Notes under the pieces: generated by a model
Seen by the model: only the letters and a program-made list of their open reading frames with translations
The model's database searches: none
Told to the model about the DNA's origin: nothing
Assembly: GCA_002332755.1 (NCBI GenBank)
Contig: DDBO01000030.1
Coordinates: forward strand, 1-24,375
DNA from: Bacteroidales bacterium UBA2030
Lineage (GTDB): Bacteria > Bacteroidota > Bacteroidia > Bacteroidales > TTA-H9
Length of the DNA: 24,375 nt
Direction of reading: 5' to 3'
Program-made: the position numbers and the translations under genes
Shown: positions 22,591 to 24,375 of the stretch, one piece after another
How positions within the stretch are numbered: the first letter of the stretch is position 1
Layout: the number at the start of each line of letters is the position of its first letter

Positions 22591-24375
22591 AATTGTTTAG
22601 TAAAATACTCGTAGCTAACAGGGGCGAAATTGCTTTACGCATCATACGCACAGCGCGTCGACTGGGCATACGTACTGTTGCTATTTATTCTCAAGCTGAC
22701 CGAAATGCCTTGCATGTTTCTATGGCTGACGAAGCCTGGCATCTGGGCAACGGCTCACTGGCAGAAACTTATCTTAATATTCCGTTAATTACGGATATAG
22801 CTTTACGTTCAGGGGCAGAGGCAGTGCATCCGGGTTATGGTTTTTTAAGCGAAAATCCTTTGTTTGCGGCGGCCTGCCGTACCCATGGACTTACCTTTAT
22901 CGGACCACCGGCTGAGGTCATCCAGGCCATGGGCAACAAAATAGAGGCCCGCAGGCTTGCTGTTGAGGCTGGATTGCCTGTTACCAAAGGATTTACAGGT
23001 TCTCCTGAAGAATTAATAAGTCAGGCAGGGCAAATGCCATGGCCTGTACTCATCAAAGCGGCGGCCGGGGGTGGAGGAAAAGGTATGCGCATTGCCTATA
23101 ATGCAGACGAACTCGCCCATTTGCTCGAGACCACCTCGCGAGAAGCAGCTTCAGCGTTTGGCGATGGTACCGTTTACATTGAGCAATACATCGAAAACCC
23201 TCGTCACATTGAGGTTCAAATCATTGCCGACCAACACGGAAAAGTAGCCCACCTATGGGAAAGAGAATGCACCTTACAACGCCGATACCAGAAGGTGATT
23301 GAAGAAGCACCCTCGCCTACCCTTTCTCCTGAAGTGAGAAGCAAAATAACCTCAGCAGCCGTAGCTCTTGCAAAATCCATTGGTTATGTCGGAGCCGGTA
23401 CTATGGAATTCCTTCTCGACGCAAACCAACATTTCTATTTCCTGGAAATGAACACTCGTATCCAGGTAGAACACCCTGTAACAGAAATGATTACCGGGAT
23501 TGACATTGTGGAAGAACAGATACGTATTGCTGCAGGTTACTCTTTGTCAGAGATTTGCATAAATCCTCCCATGCAAGGGCATTCCATCGAATGTCGCATA
23601 TATGCCGAGGATCCCGAATCAGGATTTCTTCCTTCGCCGGGTGACATCCATTTACTGGCCTTCCCTCAAGAAATGCACGTACGCATCGATTCAGCCTATA
23701 ATGGCCCGGGGCGTGTTGAACCCTTTTTCGACCCCATGATTGCCAAACTCATCGTCCACGGCCCCGACCGCGATACTGCCATACGTCGTATGAACCTCGC
23801 CTTGCGAAATTTCCATTTGCAGGGGATCAAAACCAATATCCCTTTTCTTATCCAGCTTATTAATCATCCTGCCTATAATTCTAATGAGATTTCCACCCAT
23901 TTTATTGCTCAAAATTTAAATGAAATAAACCTCAAGGCAGCCGAAGAACGAAAGCAGGTGGATAGCAAAGTACTCCTGGCCGGTTTCCTTTTGTATTCTT
24001 TAGGTAAAAAACTCAGCAATGAAGGTATATGGGCATCGTTGGGATATTGGCGTCATTTGCCCAGGCTCCGCTTAGGCATTGAAGCGCAATCGTTTGATGT
24101 AGATATTCTGGAACATAAAAAAGACAAACTTGTTTTTACTACCGGGGATAAGATTATGGTGGCCGAGCTAAGAGAAAAAAAACCTCCACGCTTGAGTTTT
24201 TGTCTCGATGGACACCAGATAAGTACCGTATTAGGCGAAACACCGGATGGAAGCGTAATAATTTCTTATAATGGGTTTAATTACCTCTGCTACAGGGCAG
24301 ACATTTTACCCAATCATGAATTTTATGAAACCCTTACAGGAATGGGTTCAAGCGCAGAGCCAGGCAAAATTTTCC
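22587..24375 (+). CDS. liuD: 3-Methylcrotonyl-CoA carboxylase, biotin carboxylase (alpha) subunit, 3' end cut by window
   Basis: The frame runs from the ATG at 22587, which overlaps the liuC stop, to the window edge (596 codons) without a stop. The biotin carboxylase domain comes first: 'FSKILVANRGEIALRIIRTA', 'HPGYGFLSENP', ATP-grasp loop 'KAAAGGGGKGMRI' (about 157-169), 'RHIEVQIIAD', 'ECTLQRRYQKVIEEAPSP' and the catalytic 'FLEMNTRIQVEHPVTEM'. A linking domain (about 450-590) with 'SLGYWRHLPRL' follows. The last residues 'SSAEPGKIF' resemble the first strand of the biotinyl domain; the biotin-accepting EAMKM would lie about 35 residues past the edge. It carboxylates biotin using ATP and bicarbonate, then passes it to the beta subunit. 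Substrate is assigned from the liuB partner and liuC context. Confidence 0.92.
   Translation, partial: MKLFSKILVANRGEIALRIIRTARRLGIRTVAIYSQADRNALHVSMADEAWHLGNGSLAETYLNIPLITDIALRSGAEAVHPGYGFLSENPLFAAACRTHGLTFIGPPAEVIQAMGNKIEARRLAVEAGLPVTKGFTGSPEELISQAGQMPWPVLIKAAAGGGGKGMRIAYNADELAHLLETTSREAASAFGDGTVYIEQYIENPRHIEVQIIADQHGKVAHLWERECTLQRRYQKVIEEAPSPTLSPEVRSKITSAAVALAKSIGYVGAGTMEFLLDANQHFYFLEMNTRIQVEHPVTEMITGIDIVEEQIRIAAGYSLSEICINPPMQGHSIECRIYAEDPESGFLPSPGDIHLLAFPQEMHVRIDSAYNGPGRVEPFFDPMIAKLIVHGPDRDTAIRRMNLALRNFHLQGIKTNIPFLIQLINHPAYNSNEISTHFIAQNLNEINLKAAEERKQVDSKVLLAGFLLYSLGKKLSNEGIWASLGYWRHLPRLRLGIEAQSFDVDILEHKKDKLVFTTGDKIMVAELREKKPPRLSFCLDGHQISTVLGETPDGSVIISYNGFNYLCYRADILPNHEFYETLTGMGSSAEPGKIF

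Noticed and set aside
1..24375. CRISPR arrays, transposons, phage genes or defence systems
   Set aside because: I found no regularly spaced direct repeats, transposase motifs, terminal inverted repeats or integrase genes. Gene content and order are those of a stable chromosomal core.

Overview
The window looks like a chromosomal segment from a member of the Bacteroidota, probably class Bacteroidia. The signs are a fused SecDF of about 1,040 residues, the long Bacteroidota form of PurM, a DUF4290 gene beside murA, a TPR/PD40/OmpA envelope protein laid out like PorE, a Cys-to-Asp MurA, and repeated exact matches to the Bacteroidota -7 promoter element TAnnTTTG. There are 17 protein genes, two of them cut by the window edges. 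I found no tRNA, rRNA, CRISPR array, insertion sequence or prophage, and no gene-free stretch over 300 bases.

Layout. Positions 1-1346 hold a partial MerR-family regulator (minus), a palindromic candidate operator, a GNAT acetyltransferase and a small lipoprotein (both plus). Positions 1364-5346 (minus) hold a likely operon tatA-like > PorE-like OmpA protein > purM. Positions 5406-8661 hold secDF with its own promoter and a strong intrinsic terminator. Positions 8680-12938 (minus) hold grpE > dnaJ > ABC ATPase > ABC permease, packed tightly behind a well-formed promoter. Positions 12958-14928 hold DUF4290 > murA. Positions 15021-17327 hold a UvrD/PcrA helicase started by GTG, and 17568-18884 a secreted serine beta-lactamase-like hydrolase. 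On the plus strand, 19018-19912 hold a PKD-domain lipoprotein and an Ogt-type DNA methyltransferase. From 20161 to the window end runs a leucine/isovalerate catabolic operon: 3-methylcrotonyl-CoA carboxylase beta subunit, 3-methylglutaconyl-CoA hydratase, and the biotin-dependent alpha subunit.

How the genes work together. Much of the window concerns the envelope and protein quality control: Sec export energised by SecDF, a Tat component, a peptidoglycan-anchored outer-membrane or periplasmic scaffold, a peptidoglycan precursor enzyme, and the DnaJ/GrpE cochaperones of DnaK beside a NatAB-like exporter. The right end is a self-contained catabolic module.

Most of the window is housekeeping, and I see no convincing new multi-gene system. 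The items most worth a second look are: a probable catalytically dead retropepsin-like domain at the C-terminus of the OmpA protein; a perfect 10-bp inverted repeat beside merR; Asp in place of the catalytic Cys of MurA; a terminator-like hairpin just downstream of the grpE promoter; and a lipoprotein with a muconolactone-isomerase-like domain.
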